Assembly: GCA_963766195.1 (NCBI GenBank)
Contig: CAVXYY010000012.1
Span: forward strand, 62,001-126,000
DNA from: JAHEFT01 sp963766195
GTDB lineage: Bacteria; Pseudomonadota; Gammaproteobacteria; Xanthomonadales; SZUA-36
Length of the DNA: 64,000 bases
Direction of reading: 5' to 3'
The notes under the pieces were generated by a model, which saw nothing but the letters and a program-made list of their open reading frames with translations, was not told the DNA's origin and made no database searches. Positions 8,757 to 18,439 of this stretch are shown piece by piece (the first letter of the stretch is position 1; each line of letters starts with the position of its first letter). The position numbers and the translations under genes are program-made.

Positions 8757-9596
8757 CTATACTTCGGCCTGCAAAATTATTTCTGCGGTCTGCCCGTTAC
8801 TCTCGATATCGAAGCGGTTGATCCCGGGCTGAAATTGCTTGAGCAGTTTTTTAAACGTGAGTTGTGCTTCTGCAGTAGTGCAGTCACTCTTTCTAACACT
8901 CTTCATGACCTGCAGTTCAATCGCGCCTTTCACCGGACCGCCATTGACCGTCACGACTCTTGGGTTGCTCACTTCGGATCCGCATTGAATCATCTGAATG
9001 GGCAGGTTTTTCAGCTTTTTTTCGGGATCAATGGCGTCATACATAACGTCGGCTGTAAGCCCGGCAACTTCGGGCGTCTCTGATTTGATCTCCGGTTTGG
9101 CGCCGGAAACGTCCACCCAGGTGTCTTCCTGCACTTCTCCGTCGAAAATATTGCCGGGACCCAGCGTCGCGTTCTTTCCCGGAATGAAGATCAGAGGCCA
9201 TGCCACGAGCAAAAACAGTGAAACAGAAAGCGCAACCCGGCTCTTGCCCTCTTCGTTATATCCACCGTCCAGCAGGATGTCCTGGCCGTCAACACCCCGT
9301 GCTGATATGGCAGCAACTTTGAGCTGTCCCTTTTTGCCAGCGATGTTTCTTCTCTTGATGTCCGAAATCCGGGCGATGGCCGGTGCGCCAGCTTTTATAA
9401 CGACGTACCCGTCAACGACAACATTACGCCAGACCTGGGCGGGAACAATTTCGCCAGGATTGCTTTCACCGCGTTTCGAAGTGATCAGTTCGCCGGGTTC
9501 GAGATAGACCTGGGTGCCGATTGGAAGGACGACCTGTTCGGCGTAAATCGGCGAAACATAGGCAAATATCAAAACACAGAGCAGGTAGCGCATCAT
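8757..9596 (-). CDS. Exported protein of unknown function
   Basis: A 279-residue protein with an N-terminal signal peptide (MMRYLLCVLIFAYVSPIYA) and a second hydrophobic segment near residue 140 (LSVSLFLLVAWPLIFI). The frame extends 19 codons further upstream, but the ATG at 9596 has a good AAGGAG ribosome site 8 nt away and starts the signal peptide, so it is preferred. I do not recognise the family. The first half looks like a compact all-beta domain, and two cysteines (in MIQCGSE and KSDCTT) could pair. Its stop codon lies directly after the truncated second copy of the tRNA-tail repeat. Confidence 0.75.
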   Translation of the reverse strand: MMRYLLCVLIFAYVSPIYAEQVVLPIGTQVYLEPGELITSKRGESNPGEIVPAQVWRNVVVDGYVVIKAGAPAIARISDIKRRNIAGKKGQLKVAAISARGVDGQDILLDGGYNEEGKSRVALSVSLFLLVAWPLIFIPGKNATLGPGNIFDGEVQEDTWVDVSGAKPEIKSETPEVAGLTADVMYDAIDPEKKLKNLPIQMIQCGSEVSNPRVVTVNGGPVKGAIELQVMKSVRKSDCTTAEAQLTFKKLLKQFQPGINRFDIESNGQTAEIILQAEV

Positions 9597-9805
9597 AAAG
9601 AAGACTCCTTCAGTGCAATGGTCTCGAGCGCCAAATATACGCCGGCAATGCAAATTGCCATAGAGATATCTTGTTCACGCCAAATTCGCCCGGAGGCTGC
9701 TTTTTTTAAATAAAACCCGCCGTTTGATGAAGTTGTTTGCTATTCCATGTAAAATCATCGCTCACAACAAGGTCGTTTCACAACACCTTTACCCCGGGGA
9801 CAGGA

Positions 9806-10648
9806 ATGAAGACCAGGTGTGCGTCGCTGTTTGTAATTTTGGCGTTAACGTCGATGAACACGGCGTTCGCGGATGAAGAGTCCAAACAACATTCTTCCTT
9901 TTTTTCCGCTGAGAACTGGAAAGCCAGGCTCGGGGTCACGGACTTCCAGGTAGACGGTTCCCACGCCTTCGGGCTGAGCGCCGGATTCAAGGGTGAGTAT
10001 GAGACCGCACACGGAATCAGACTCAAGCTGTTCGTCTCCGCCATCGTCGACTTCGATATGGACGGTCTTGATCCTGACCACATCCCGGTGTGGTTCAAGA
10101 GCTACTTCAAGGCGGAAAAGGACCTCTTCGCCTTCAGCGATAGCGTAAAACTGCTGGCCACACTGGACTTCGCGCACAAAATGAACACGCTCAGTTCGAT
10201 CGAACAGTCCGCTGACCTCATGCCGGGCCTCAAGCTTGCTTACCAATCCCACGCGCTGGAACTCTTCGCCAAGTATGGCGCGGGGGGCTATTACCTGGAA
10301 ATTGACGATGACCTGCCGGAAATCTACAGCGATTACCGGCGTGAAGACCTGGGTAACGCACAGTTTGCGTGGTTCCAGGAATACAAGGCCAGGATCGCTT
10401 TCGGTGATGGATTTGCCATCAGCGGCCGGTATAAAGACTTCAGGGGTTCGGATATTGGATCACTGGAGACGCGCACAGAACTCAAATTCTCCTACCAGTT
10501 GAGCCCGGTCAGGCAATTTGTGCTGAAAGCAGAGAAAACCCGTTACAACCTGGATCAATTTGAGCGATCCGCCGGGGATAACGGCCTGGAAGTACTCCCA
10601 TTCGACAAGGATATCTTCTACCAGGCTTACGTTGAATACGATTTTTAA
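9806..10648 (+). CDS. Predicted outer-membrane beta-barrel protein
   Basis: A 280-residue protein with signal peptide (MKTRCASLFVILALTSMNTAFA). The annotated start at 9806 follows a GGA ribosome site; the frame is open further upstream, but that part does not look like a signal. The mature protein shows alternating polar and aromatic strands and ends in YVEYDF, the C-terminal aromatic signature of outer-membrane barrels. No ligand or transport function can be assigned. It lies 51 bp upstream of the PerM-like permease on the same strand and might share a transcript. Confidence 0.75.
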   Translation: MKTRCASLFVILALTSMNTAFADEESKQHSSFFSAENWKARLGVTDFQVDGSHAFGLSAGFKGEYETAHGIRLKLFVSAIVDFDMDGLDPDHIPVWFKSYFKAEKDLFAFSDSVKLLATLDFAHKMNTLSSIEQSADLMPGLKLAYQSHALELFAKYGAGGYYLEIDDDLPEIYSDYRREDLGNAQFAWFQEYKARIAFGDGFAISGRYKDFRGSDIGSLETRTELKFSYQLSPVRQFVLKAEKTRYNLDQFERSAGDNGLEVLPFDKDIFYQAYVEYDF

Positions 10649-10699
10649 CAGGGAAATTCCCCAGGGCACTGAAAATGAAGCGAATAATGGAGCATAGCC

Positions 10700-11776
10700 A
10701 TGAATCATGAAATGACGCTTCCCGGCGAAACACAGGCAAAAGTCACTGAAATCGTCATTCGCCTGGCTGTTCTGGCGCTGGTACTCATCTGGTGCTTCAA
10801 GATCGTCCAGCCATTCCTGATACCGGTGGTCTGGGGCATGATCATTGCCATTGCGATACACCCGTTGTATCAGCGATTGGCCAGGGTATTGGGCGACCGG
10901 CACAAGCTCGCGGCAACGCTGGTTACCCTTCTGTTCCTGATCCTGCTGATGGGACCCGCCCTGATGCTGACCCAGTTGCTGGTGGAAAACGTGGCCACGT
11001 TGGCGCAGCACGTTCGCACCGAGCACATCGCAATCCCGCTGCCTCCGGAGAGCGTCAAAGAATGGCCCATTATCGGCGACCCGGTCTCCAAACTCTGGAG
11101 CCTGGCCGCGACCAACCTGACCGCGGCACTGAGCCTGGTGCAACCCCAATTAAAAGCCTTTGGCGTGTGGCTGGTCGGCCTCGCCGCCAGCGCCGGCATC
11201 GGCCTGATCATGTTCGTTTTCTCGGTCGTAATCGCCGGCGCCATGCTGGTCCATTCCGCCGGAAGCCACCGGCTGGTGCATGGCATCTCCCGGCAGTTGG
11301 TGGGCCATGAAAAAGGCGATGAAATGGCTGATCTCGCCGAAAAAACGGTTCGCAGTGTCACGCGGGGCGTTCTCGGAGTCGCTGTCATCCAGGCATTGCT
11401 GGCGGGCATCGGATTTGCAATAGCCGGTGTGCCGGGCGCGGGGATCTGGGCCTTGCTGTGCCTGATCTCGGCGACGGTCCAGCTGGGTGTGGGGCCGATC
11501 GTTATTCCGGTCGTGATTTACGTGTTCATGACCGCTGAGCCGCTCACGGCCGGGTTGTTCCTGGTCTGGAACGCGATCGTGCTGGTGCTGGACAACATCC
11601 TGAAACCGATATTGCTGGGGCGCGGGGTTGATGTCCCCATGCTGGTGATTTTCATGGGATCCATCGGCGGAATGCTGCTGATGGGCATCGTTGGACTGTT
11701 TATCGGGGCGGTTGTACTGGCGCTGGGTTACAAGTTGATGCAGGGCTGGGTCCGGCTGGAAACACCTGCGCCATAA
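10700..11776 (+). CDS. AI-2E/PerM family transporter
   Basis: A 358-residue inner-membrane protein of the AI-2E family (PerM/YdiK/TqsA group). About seven to eight hydrophobic helices are visible: a pair at residues 15-45, a helix at about 60-90, and a block from residue 150 to the end. The conserved late region LVWNAIVLVLDNILKPILLG is present. Members export small molecules or act as ion/H+ antiporters; the substrate cannot be read from the sequence. The start ATG follows an A-rich region with weak ribosome site. The frame is intact. Confidence 0.9.
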   Translation: MNHEMTLPGETQAKVTEIVIRLAVLALVLIWCFKIVQPFLIPVVWGMIIAIAIHPLYQRLARVLGDRHKLAATLVTLLFLILLMGPALMLTQLLVENVATLAQHVRTEHIAIPLPPESVKEWPIIGDPVSKLWSLAATNLTAALSLVQPQLKAFGVWLVGLAASAGIGLIMFVFSVVIAGAMLVHSAGSHRLVHGISRQLVGHEKGDEMADLAEKTVRSVTRGVLGVAVIQALLAGIGFAIAGVPGAGIWALLCLISATVQLGVGPIVIPVVIYVFMTAEPLTAGLFLVWNAIVLVLDNILKPILLGRGVDVPMLVIFMGSIGGMLLMGIVGLFIGAVVLALGYKLMQGWVRLETPAP

Positions 11777-11918
11777 GCTCGCGGGAAAACCGGAAAAGGG
11801 TTCTTTTTTACTCGGCGGGATTCCCATACCATGAAGTCGCGCCAATTCGGTCTTACGTCATTGAAAGCGCGAACGAATTGGCAGAGACTACAGCCGGTCA
11901 GTAAACAGGAATATCGTA

Positions 11919-13388
11919 ATGGCTTCGATCAAAGCCCTTCAGAAAATCATGGACAACGCTTGCAGCTACCAGGAATGGAAAGAGGCTGCACTGGCCCATG
12001 ATGCAAAATCAGGCGCAGACCGCTGGAAGTTGACGGAACAGTCGCGCAAGTACGACTACGTTTCCATCCGGATCAGGCTGAATCAACTGAGAACGCTGCG
12101 GGCGCAGCACGATCACCGCAGCCTGCTGTTCACCCTCAACGAGGGCATTCACGGCAACCTGGGCGGCATGGGACGGGGCCCCCTGTACGAGAAGGCCCGG
12201 TTTGGCACCAAGCAGCTGATCGTTGATTACGTGGACGAGATCGCGTCCGCGCTCGACCGCCTGGCCGATCCGGCGGTCAACGAGATCAGCTTCGAGGAAA
12301 AACTGGATTTTTTCCGCCGCGCATCCCATTGTTTCGGACAGTCGGCCTTCATGATGAGCGGTTCCGGCTCCCTGCTGTATTTTCACATTGGCGTGGTTAA
12401 GGCACTCTGCCAGCAAGGTTTGCTGCCTTCGGTACTGTCGGGATCAAGCGGCGGTTCGTTTGTCGGTGCGCTGGTCAGCACGCACCCCAAACACCAACTG
12501 GAAGAGATTTTTGACCCGGAATACCTGGTGCAGGAAATCAAGCGGGATGACCGGCTTTTCAGGCACTTGTCGAAACTCAAGCCGGAAATCATGCCGGTTG
12601 ATGAAATCCGCAAAATCCTGGAACGGCTGATCCCCGACCTGACGTTCCAGGAGGCTTATGAACTCACCGGGCGGCAACTGAACGTTTCCATCGCGCCGGC
12701 GGAAATGCACCAGAAGTCGCGCTTGCTGAACGCGATCACCTCTCCGAATGTCTATATCCGGGAAGCCATCATGGCTTCCGGCGCGGTGCCGGGCGTGTAT
12801 CCGCCGGTGACCCTGGCGGCCAAAAACCACCTCGGTGAAAAACAGGCCTACCTGCCCTCGCGCAAATGGGTGGACGGATCGGTCAGCGACGATATGCCGG
12901 CCAAGCGCCTGGCGCGCCTGTACGGCGTCAATCATTACATCGTCAGCCAGACCAACCCGCACGTCATTCCCTTTGTCACCGCCGGCAAAAAGAGGCAGGA
13001 CGCTTTTTCCCTGATCAAGGACGCCAGTATCAAAACTGCGCGGGCCTGGTACAACGTCGGCGCCAGCACGCTGGAGGGTCCGTTATCGCTGAGCCCCGCG
13101 CTTTCCCGCTACAGCACGATCGCCCGCTCGGTGATCAACCAGGACTACGTTGGCGATATCAATATCCTGCCGTCCAACCGTTTCTTCAACCCGTTTCGCC
13201 TGCTGGCCTATCGTTCCGTCAGCGAAATCATTGAACTGATTGCGACCGGGGAAAAAGCAACCTGGCCAAAAATCGAGATGATCCGGATCCAGACCAGGAT
13301 CAGCCGGAAACTGGATTCGATCCTGAGCAGGTTTGAAGACCAGCAGGCGCATTACGTCAAGGCTGCCCTGAGGAAAAAAGCCGGTTGA
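11919..13388 (+). CDS. Patatin-like phospholipase with DUF3336 N-terminal domain
   Basis: A 489-residue lipid hydrolase. The N-terminal ~130 residues match the helical DUF3336 region found in front of patatin domains. The patatin domain carries the oxyanion strand (FMMSGSGSLLYFHIGV), the nucleophile elbow G-S-S-G-G (in LSGSSGGSF) and the catalytic aspartate in VDGSVSDD, the usual Ser-Asp dyad. It probably cleaves acyl chains from membrane glycerolipids or neutral lipids. It precedes an MBL-fold hydrolase by 4 bp, so the two are probably co-transcribed. Confidence 0.92.
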   Translation: MASIKALQKIMDNACSYQEWKEAALAHDAKSGADRWKLTEQSRKYDYVSIRIRLNQLRTLRAQHDHRSLLFTLNEGIHGNLGGMGRGPLYEKARFGTKQLIVDYVDEIASALDRLADPAVNEISFEEKLDFFRRASHCFGQSAFMMSGSGSLLYFHIGVVKALCQQGLLPSVLSGSSGGSFVGALVSTHPKHQLEEIFDPEYLVQEIKRDDRLFRHLSKLKPEIMPVDEIRKILERLIPDLTFQEAYELTGRQLNVSIAPAEMHQKSRLLNAITSPNVYIREAIMASGAVPGVYPPVTLAAKNHLGEKQAYLPSRKWVDGSVSDDMPAKRLARLYGVNHYIVSQTNPHVIPFVTAGKKRQDAFSLIKDASIKTARAWYNVGASTLEGPLSLSPALSRYSTIARSVINQDYVGDINILPSNRFFNPFRLLAYRSVSEIIELIATGEKATWPKIEMIRIQTRISRKLDSILSRFEDQQAHYVKAALRKKAG

Positions 13389-13392
13389 GCCG

Positions 13393-14440
13393 ATGACCGA
13401 CCGGCCCCCGTCACTGGCATACCCGCTGCAAACCCAGCCGGAAACGGGTGAAGTCCATGAAATCGAGCCGGGTATCAAGGTGGCTGAGGCTTCCACTGCC
13501 TTTCCAACTGGATCACATCAACGTCTGGCTGCTGGAGGACGGCGACGGCTGGGCGATCGTCGACACCGGTCTGTTCAGCAACACTACCCGGGAAATCTGG
13601 GATTATGTTTTCGAGCACTACCTGGGGAACGCACCGGTCACGCGCGTGCTGGTGACCCATCTCCACCCCGATCACGTGGGCTGCGCAGGCTGGTTGGCGC
13701 GCAAATTTGATGTCGAACTGTGGATGCCGGGAGAAGAATACCGGTTGTGCCGGGTATTGGTGGCCGATACCGGCAAGCCGGCGCCGCCGGCAAGCCTGCG
13801 GTTTTACAGTGCTGCCGGGTTTGCCGACAGTGATCTGGACCGCTACATGGAACATTTCGGCGCCTTTGGCCGGATAGTTTCGCCGCTGCCGGAATCTTAC
13901 CGGCAAATGCGGGAAGGCAGGCAAATCCGGATCGGGATTCACGAATGGGAAGTGATTATCGGGCGCGGCCATTCACCCGAACACGCCTGCCTGTTTTGCC
14001 GGGAACTGAACCTGCTGATCGCCGGCGACCAGATTCTGCCGACCATTTCTTCCAATGTCAGCGTGTATCCGACTGAACCGGCGGCGAATCCCCTGCGGCA
14101 CTGGTTCGATTCCCTGAGAAAATTCCGGCAGCTTCTGCCCGCTGACGTGCTGGTCCTGCCCGCACACGGCAGACCGTTTCGCGGCGCGCACCTGCGGCTC
14201 CAACAGTTAATCGAAGAACACGAGACCGGTCTCAGCAGGCTCCGAACCCTCTGCCGTGAGCCCCGGCGGGCGCTGGATGTTTTTCCCGCGCTGTTCAAAA
14301 GCAGGATCACGGACAGAACCCTGATCATGGCGACGGGAGAAGCTGTCTCCCACCTCAATTACCTGCTGGAGACCGGCGAAATGACCCGTACCATGGACGC
14401 CGACGGGGTCAACTGGTACCAGGTAGCGCATCCCGCCTGA
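13393..14440 (+). CDS. MBL-fold metallo-hydrolase (frameshifted near 13481)
   Basis: A metallo-beta-lactamase-fold hydrolase. The metal-binding signature THLHPDHVG is present, with further ligands in GRGHSPEH and AGDQI. The reading frame that starts at 13393, 4 bp after the patatin gene, encodes the conserved N-terminus up to EIEPGIK. The conserved continuation WLRLPLPFQLDHIN is in another frame, and removing one G in the AAGGTGG run near 13481 joins them. I therefore treat this as one gene of about 348 codons with a single-base insertion. The substrate is unknown; the pairing with a phospholipase suggests an ester or thioester product. Confidence 0.85.
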
Positions 14441-14623
14441 AAGCAGGCATTACACACACCGGCAGGTTCGGTCATCAGGCTGTCCGGTCAGGACAAGCGC
14501 CTCTTCACGCCATTTCATAAAGTACACCCAAGCGCATTCGGTTATCTCTCCTACCGGCCTGTGCGCCAGGGGGGGGCACGGATTGCCCCCCGATTCTTTC
14601 ATCGGAAAACGAGGTGGACAGTC

Positions 14624-14704
14624 ATGCAAAAATCGAGAAACGAATTTCGCGAGCTGGCTTATGTACTTGTGCTGTTATCCCTGCTGGTCATGAGTCTTTT
14701 TTGA
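14624..14704 (+). CDS. Putative 26-residue single-span membrane miniprotein
   Basis: A short frame with ATG at 14624 and a good GAGGTGG ribosome site 7 nt upstream. The peptide has a charged N-terminus (MQKSRNEFRE) followed by a leucine- and valine-rich span ending SLLVMSLF. It lies in the gap after the MBL-fold gene and overlaps the 3' end of batD on the other strand by 17 bp. A G-rich hairpin (GGGGGG/CCCCCC, about 14570-14590) sits just upstream. No homologue is known to me. The ribosome site and clean topology are the only support. Confidence 0.45.
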   Translation: MQKSRNEFRELAYVLVLLSLLVMSLF

Positions 14705-15818
14705 CCGCCGGCGGATTGAGTGGAGGAAGTCCGTTCGGGGCTTTTATCACGCGGCGAAACAACCGAACTGCGAATGCACGCAGATCAGCTCTTTTCGCTT
14801 TCAAAGTAGCCGGATCCAGGTAAGGCCGGGCGAGCCTGGCCAAATAGACCAGCACCGCCAGTGAGACCACGGCCGCCAGCAGGTACTTCCAGTCCAGAAC
14901 GAATCGTCGAGCGCAGACATGGCTTCAGAGACGCCGGACTCGTTCAGGAAAGCCGGGTTGGACGTCACCCCAACTCCAGCGCCGGAATGACTTTTTCTGA
15001 CAGCACTTCCTGCCCGGGGTCCCACCACTGGAATCTTATCTCCGGAATGGTGTAACTGCCCTCACGTTCGCAAATAAAAGTGATGCCGTCAGTCCGCTTG
15101 CCGGTCAGGGAACCCCGGTTGATCTGGTCATTTACCTGTGGCGAATCCGGATAGGCCGCCAGTCCCTCGATCGAAAAATCGGGCAAGGGCGCAAACACCA
15201 TGCCGGGTACGTCCTGCGCCTCGCGCGTCACTTCCAGCCTGAGGGAATCGCCCACTTTCAGTTCCGCCGGCCCATCCGTTGGAACCTGGGGGGTCCCAGG
15301 AGGATTCCATGCTGAAAGAACCGGTGCTTACCAGCAGGCCACCGCTGTTCGACGCCGGGGGGCAAACGCGCGTCGATGAAAAGTCCAGGGGTCTGGCGCC
15401 GGAACCGGCTTGGCTGAGAGCCAAAACCGGCGCGCGCGGAAAACTGAACGTCGAACGGAGGCACTTCGAGGCGGCCCGCGCGCTGTGGAAAAAACAGCAG
15501 GGTGTAACGCAAGCCCTGCCATTGGATGTTTCCACGGGTTTCATTCAGCTTGACGGTGGAGGAATCCGATTGCATCAGGAATCCCCCCTTAACTTCGGGC
15601 AATACAAACAGCTGGTCGCCGAAACTGACGCCAGTGCTCCACAACTCCAGGTTCAATTCCAGTTCCTGACCCACCCAGGATGCGCCTTCGCGTGCCGGCT
15701 CAAAGCGGATTTCGCCCCGCAGCTCATCGCCTGCGGCAGGAGTTGCCCCCAGCAGACACAAACTCACCATGCATGAAACCAACCAGGCGGGCTTAGTCCG
15801 GCACGGATTCATCACCAC
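14688..15818 (-). CDS. batD: BatD-like membrane protein (several frameshifts)
   Basis: Last gene of the moxR/bat operon. A signal peptide (LVSCMVSLCLLGATPAAG) is followed by oxygen-tolerance (BatD) beta-domains with the conserved RLEVPPFDVQF region, then GPLVSTGSF-like and VGDSLRLEVT segments, a C-terminal membrane helix (VVSLAVLVYLARLARPY) and a basic tail. These pieces lie in different frames, with breaks near 15400, 15260 and 14890, so the gene is either decayed or carries indel errors. It overlaps the TPR gene upstream by about 26 bp, as in other operons of this kind. BatD is thought to assemble with the VWA proteins at the inner membrane. Confidence 0.75.
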
Positions 15819-16464
15819 TCTCCTCGCTGCCCTGTTGTTCCCGGTAAAGCTGGTAGGAGAAGCGGGTCCTGAGGAACTCCGCCGGGTCGTTTTGCACCCT
15901 TCTGAGCCAAACGGCCCTCATCTCATCATCTGACATCTGCTGGCCGCCCCCGGTCTCGGTCTCGGTCTCGGAACCGGATTTGTTGACTCGCCCGGTATCG
16001 TCGAAAACGATCTCGTCGGCCTCCATCTTTCCGCCCGTGCCGCCTGCGTCGTCATCCGGAGGCTTCAGCCGGTCCTTGCGAGCGCTGGCGATCGCCAGGT
16101 TTTCCGCGGCCTCTTTCCAATCCGGCCTGGCCTCAAGGGCCTGTTCATAGGCCGATATGGCTTCGTCGTAACGCCCGAGCATGAGTAGCGAATTACCCCG
16201 GTTGTAGGCTGCCTCCGGCGAACGCAGCCGGCCAAAAACCGAGGCCGCACTCTCGAAATCTCCGGCGCGGAAAAATGCGGCGCCCCGGTACTCCGGCGTT
16301 TCGAACACCTCCGCCGCCTCGAGGTACTGTCCTTGTTGGAACAATCGCAACCCCTGCTGATCCGCTGTCAGCCACCAGTCCACCCACTCCCCAGCCACCA
16401 AAACCCCCGGCCAGGCCAGAAACGACGCAGCAATAAAAAACAGGATTGAGCGGCCGACCGTCAC
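15793..16464 (-). CDS. TPR-repeat protein of the bat operon (BatC/BatE-like)
   Basis: A 223-residue exported protein with an N-terminal hydrophobic signal (SILFFIAASFLAWPGVLVAG). Two to three tetratricopeptide repeats are visible (QYLEAAEVF, then AAYNRGNSLLMLGRYDEAISAYEQAL, quoted in parts: AAYNRGNSLLM and YDEAISAYEQAL). An acidic, low-complexity linker with an ETETET run follows, and the C-terminus is charged. It overlaps the upstream VWA gene by 4 bp and the downstream batD by 26 bp, which indicates translational coupling. It probably scaffolds the VWA/BatD complex in the periplasm. Confidence 0.82.
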   Translation of the reverse strand: MTVGRSILFFIAASFLAWPGVLVAGEWVDWWLTADQQGLRLFQQGQYLEAAEVFETPEYRGAAFFRAGDFESAASVFGRLRSPEAAYNRGNSLLMLGRYDEAISAYEQALEARPDWKEAAENLAIASARKDRLKPPDDDAGGTGGKMEADEIVFDDTGRVNKSGSETETETGGGQQMSDDEMRAVWLRRVQNDPAEFLRTRFSYQLYREQQGSEESGDESVPD

Positions 16465-17429
16465 GAATTCACCGCCACTGCGCCACCTTTTCTATAGAAT
16501 CCCAACACCAACAGTGAAGACATCACCAGCAGGTAATATCCTCCATCCTTCCAGCGTTCTCCTTCCTGGGGTGGCGCAGAGGCGAAACTGCGGTCAATAC
16601 GCCTGCTGAGTTCCTTGACGTCGGAGTCGTCGGGAGTCACGACAACGAGCGATCCACCTCCTGCCCGGGCGGCATTTTTCAGGGTATTTTCGTCCAGCGC
16701 CGGAGCCGGCGGACTGCCGGGGGGTGGCACCACCCCGAATCCGGCAGCGATGGCGAGAATAAATACGTCGGGGCTTCCTGCGGAGGTCTTTTCTGCCAGC
16801 CCGGAGCTGAACGACGGATCGACAGAGTCGGTGATCAGCACTATCGACCCCGGCAGTCCTGAATCGAGGAGACGTTCACGGGCCAGTTCCACGGCCTTCA
16901 GGGGTTCGTCGCCGGGAACCGGCATGACATCCGGGACCAGTTCCGAAGCAAAGTACCCGATGATGCCCGGATCGGTTGTCAGGGGCATCACCAGGTGGGC
17001 GCTTCCAGCGTACGCAATCAGCCCCGTGCTGGTTCCGGGCAGGAGATCCAGCAGGTCGGTGATTTTTTGCTGGGCACGGATGAGCCGGCTGGGTTGAATG
17101 TCCTGAGCCAACATGTCCGGCGTCACTTTCAGGATGACAAACAGGGCTGCCTGGTCTTCGGTAAAGGGGGTTGCTTCTTTTTCCCACGTGGGTCCGGCCA
17201 TCGCCAGTATCCCGAACAGCCAGCTCGCACCCAGCAGGAAAACAGGCCGCAAACGGCCGCGGTGTTCCCTGGGGCTGACTGCCAGGTGCTCCAGCAGTTC
17301 AGGTGCCATAACCGCCTTCCAGCCGCGCATGGGGTCCTGGCGGCGCCAGATGGACCCGATCAAAAGCCCTGCCGGCAACAGCAACAGCAGCCATGCGGGG
17401 CGCAAAAAATGAAATAATTCCAATGCCAT
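16461..17429 (-). CDS. VWA-domain membrane protein with degenerate MIDAS (BatB-like)
   Basis: A 322-residue protein with two N-terminal helices, a von Willebrand factor A domain and a C-terminal helix, the layout of BatB. At the position where the metal-binding MIDAS motif DxSxS should begin, the sequence reads VILKVTPDML, so the first Asp and both Ser are replaced, while the following QDIQPSRLIRAQQKI matches BatA/BatB proteins. It therefore probably does not bind a metal ion in the usual way. It overlaps the upstream VWA gene by 1 bp and the TPR gene by 4 bp. Confidence 0.88.
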   Translation of the reverse strand: MALELFHFLRPAWLLLLLPAGLLIGSIWRRQDPMRGWKAVMAPELLEHLAVSPREHRGRLRPVFLLGASWLFGILAMAGPTWEKEATPFTEDQAALFVILKVTPDMLAQDIQPSRLIRAQQKITDLLDLLPGTSTGLIAYAGSAHLVMPLTTDPGIIGYFASELVPDVMPVPGDEPLKAVELARERLLDSGLPGSIVLITDSVDPSFSSGLAEKTSAGSPDVFILAIAAGFGVVPPPGSPPAPALDENTLKNAARAGGGSLVVVTPDDSDVKELSRRIDRSFASAPPQEGERWKDGGYYLLVMSSLLVLGFYRKGGAVAVNS

Positions 17430-18436
17430 CAGCCCTGCCCGCCTGGCGACGGTGCTTGCCGTGAAACCCGGTAAGCACGAAATTCCGCCTGCCCGAAAAA
17501 CAGCAGGGTCAGGACAAGGGCGAACCCCAGCGGCCAGAAATACAGTTCCCGCTCCGGGCGGTAACTCAGGTCCTCCACCTGCTTCGGGTTCAGTTGGTCC
17601 AACGTCTGATAAATGCGTTCCAGGTCTTCCCGGTCATCGGCATGGAAATATTCGCCGCCGGTTACATCCGCCACCGCCTTCAGCGTGACTTCGTCCAGTG
17701 CCTGTTCGCCCGCGGCCTCAGGATCACCCATCGCGACCGGGTAAATGGTCACGCCGTTGTCCTTCGCAATTTCCGCAGCACGCAGCGTGGGAACCATGCT
17801 GCCGGTGTCGTTGCCATCGGTCAGAACGATTAACACGCGTTCTTCCACTTCGCTGCGCTCAAACATCCGGATGGACACCCCGATGGCGTCACCCAACATG
17901 GTTCTTGGGCCCAGCATGCGAACCTGGGCTTCATCCAGCAGTTCCCTCACCACGTCGAGATCGCCGGTGAACGGCGCCTGCACGAATGCCGCCGATCCAA
18001 AAAAAATCAGGCCTACGCGATCGCCTTCGCGACGTGACAGGAACTGGTCCAGCACCTGCTTTGCCGCGACCAGGCGTTCACTGACCGCACCCGATGCATC
18101 GGTAAAATCGCGCGTCTCCATCGAACCCGACAAGTCCAGCGCAACCAGCAGATCCCGCATCGGCAATTCACGCACCACCGGCTGGTCCAGCCAGGTGGGC
18201 TGCGCCAGCGCCGCAACCAGGGCCAGCCAGCCCGCAACCAACTGGACTTTCTGCAAGCCCGTCCGGCGCACCATGGCTGCCTTATCCCCGGCTGCATGGC
18301 CGCTCAGCCTGGACAGGAGCTCCATGAACGGCACGCGAACGGCGAATCGTGGCTCGTAATAGGCAGGAGCGAGGTGATAAATCAGCAAGGGCAGAGGCAG
18401 CAACAGGAACACCCATGGATAACTGAATTGCAACAT
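17429..18436 (-). CDS. VWA-domain membrane protein (BatA-like)
   Basis: A 335-residue protein with an N-terminal helix pair (FSYPWVFLLLPLPLLIYHL and a span near residue 65), a VWA domain with an intact MIDAS (LVALDLSGSM) plus the conserved TMLGDAIG and LTDGNDTGS segments, and a C-terminal helix (FWPLGFALVLTLLFFG). It is the metal-binding partner to the degenerate VWA protein encoded next. Bat operons are linked to stress tolerance and envelope maintenance; the mechanism is unclear. The frame is intact. Confidence 0.9.
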   Translation of the reverse strand: MLQFSYPWVFLLLPLPLLIYHLAPAYYEPRFAVRVPFMELLSRLSGHAAGDKAAMVRRTGLQKVQLVAGWLALVAALAQPTWLDQPVVRELPMRDLLVALDLSGSMETRDFTDASGAVSERLVAAKQVLDQFLSRREGDRVGLIFFGSAAFVQAPFTGDLDVVRELLDEAQVRMLGPRTMLGDAIGVSIRMFERSEVEERVLIVLTDGNDTGSMVPTLRAAEIAKDNGVTIYPVAMGDPEAAGEQALDEVTLKAVADVTGGEYFHADDREDLERIYQTLDQLNPKQVEDLSYRPERELYFWPLGFALVLTLLFFGQAEFRAYRVSRQAPSPGGQG

Positions 18437-18439
18437 CCC

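Noticed and set aside
14566..14592. G-run/C-run hairpin as a terminator of the MBL-fold gene
   Set aside because: The stem is strong but no T-run follows; function left open.
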